Assembly (NCBI GenBank): GCA_037144255.1
Contig: JBAWXE010000070.1
Coordinates: 1 to 14,607 of the forward strand
Direction: 5' to 3'
DNA: 14,607 nucleotides
Source of the DNA: JBAWXE01 sp037144255
Lineage (GTDB): Bacteria > Bacteroidota > Bacteroidia > Chitinophagales > Chitinophagaceae
The translations under genes were made by a program, and so were the position numbers. This document shows, piece by piece, positions 14,572 through 14,607 of this stretch. The notes under the pieces are model-generated. The model was given only the letters and a program-made list of their open reading frames with translations, did not search any database and was not told where the DNA came from. Numbering within the stretch: position 1 is the first letter of the stretch; every line of letters starts with the position of its first letter.

Positions 14572-14607
14572 GTTTGTTTACTACAGCGGTCATTACGGCT
14601 TCTGCCA
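14553..14607. repeat. 55-bp exact direct repeat, terminal copy (probable assembly artefact)
   Basis: Exact copy of 14159-14213 that ends at the last base of the window. On the minus strand it joins the unique aldolase sequence out of frame: the repeat frame reaches GGMGL and then TGA. A terminal repeat of exactly 55 bp is what a k=55 de Bruijn assembly leaves when a contig ends at a branching node; a real 394-bp tandem duplication is the alternative. Confidence 0.97.

Noticed and set aside
1..14607. CRISPR array, insertion sequence, integrase or prophage genes
   Set aside because: No spaced direct-repeat array, transposase, recombinase or phage gene was seen; the only long exact repeat is the 55-bp terminal one.

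Overview
The window looks like a chromosomal contig from a member of the Bacteroidota, most likely a Chitinophagaceae-like lineage (the rank below phylum is inference). The DNA is AT-rich. Several operons start at perfect TAnnTTTG -7 elements, the promoter type of this phylum, and clear Shine-Dalgarno sites are scarce. The gene content also fits: a TonB-dependent receptor with a carboxypeptidase-regulatory-like N-terminus, a Reg_prop/Y_Y_Y LytS-type histidine kinase, LytTR regulation and a DUF5777 barrel.

Layout. Positions 1-106 hold a hairpin and a tRNA-Lys(TTT) on the minus strand, whose -33/-7 promoter is visible. From 246 to 6337 all genes are on the minus strand in two groups. The first is pyrD (class 2 dihydroorotate dehydrogenase) followed 7 nt later by a TerC-family membrane protein. 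The second is a TPR lipoprotein, rpe (ribulose-phosphate 3-epimerase) and a TonB-dependent receptor. An 88-bp divergent region separates pyrD from the plus-strand half. That half has a secreted carboxypeptidase-regulatory-like protein (6426-7139), then a tightly overlapping yceI-like / sensor kinase / LytTR regulator operon (7253-11417). It continues with a membrane-anchored OB-fold protein, a CX4CH c-type cytochrome lipoprotein, a second YceI protein and a DUF5777 outer-membrane barrel (11534-13976). A strong bidirectional terminator (about 14001-14033) separates this from the 3' part of a convergent class I fructose-bisphosphate aldolase gene.

How the genes may work together. pyrD, rpe, the aldolase and tRNA-Lys are housekeeping. 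The most interesting block is 7.2-14.0 kb. A periplasmic YceI lipocalin-like protein is translationally coupled to a two-component system with a very large periplasmic propeller sensor. Next to it is a cell-envelope set (OB-fold protein, cytochrome, second YceI, barrel). A regulated envelope redox or isoprenoid-handling module is a reasonable hypothesis, but the sequence shows only adjacency and domain content.

Caveat at the right edge. The last 55 bases exactly repeat 14159-14213 in the same orientation and join the aldolase gene out of frame. This is most simply an assembly-graph artefact at a contig end, so the aldolase 5' half is missing and sequence beyond about 14552 should not be trusted.
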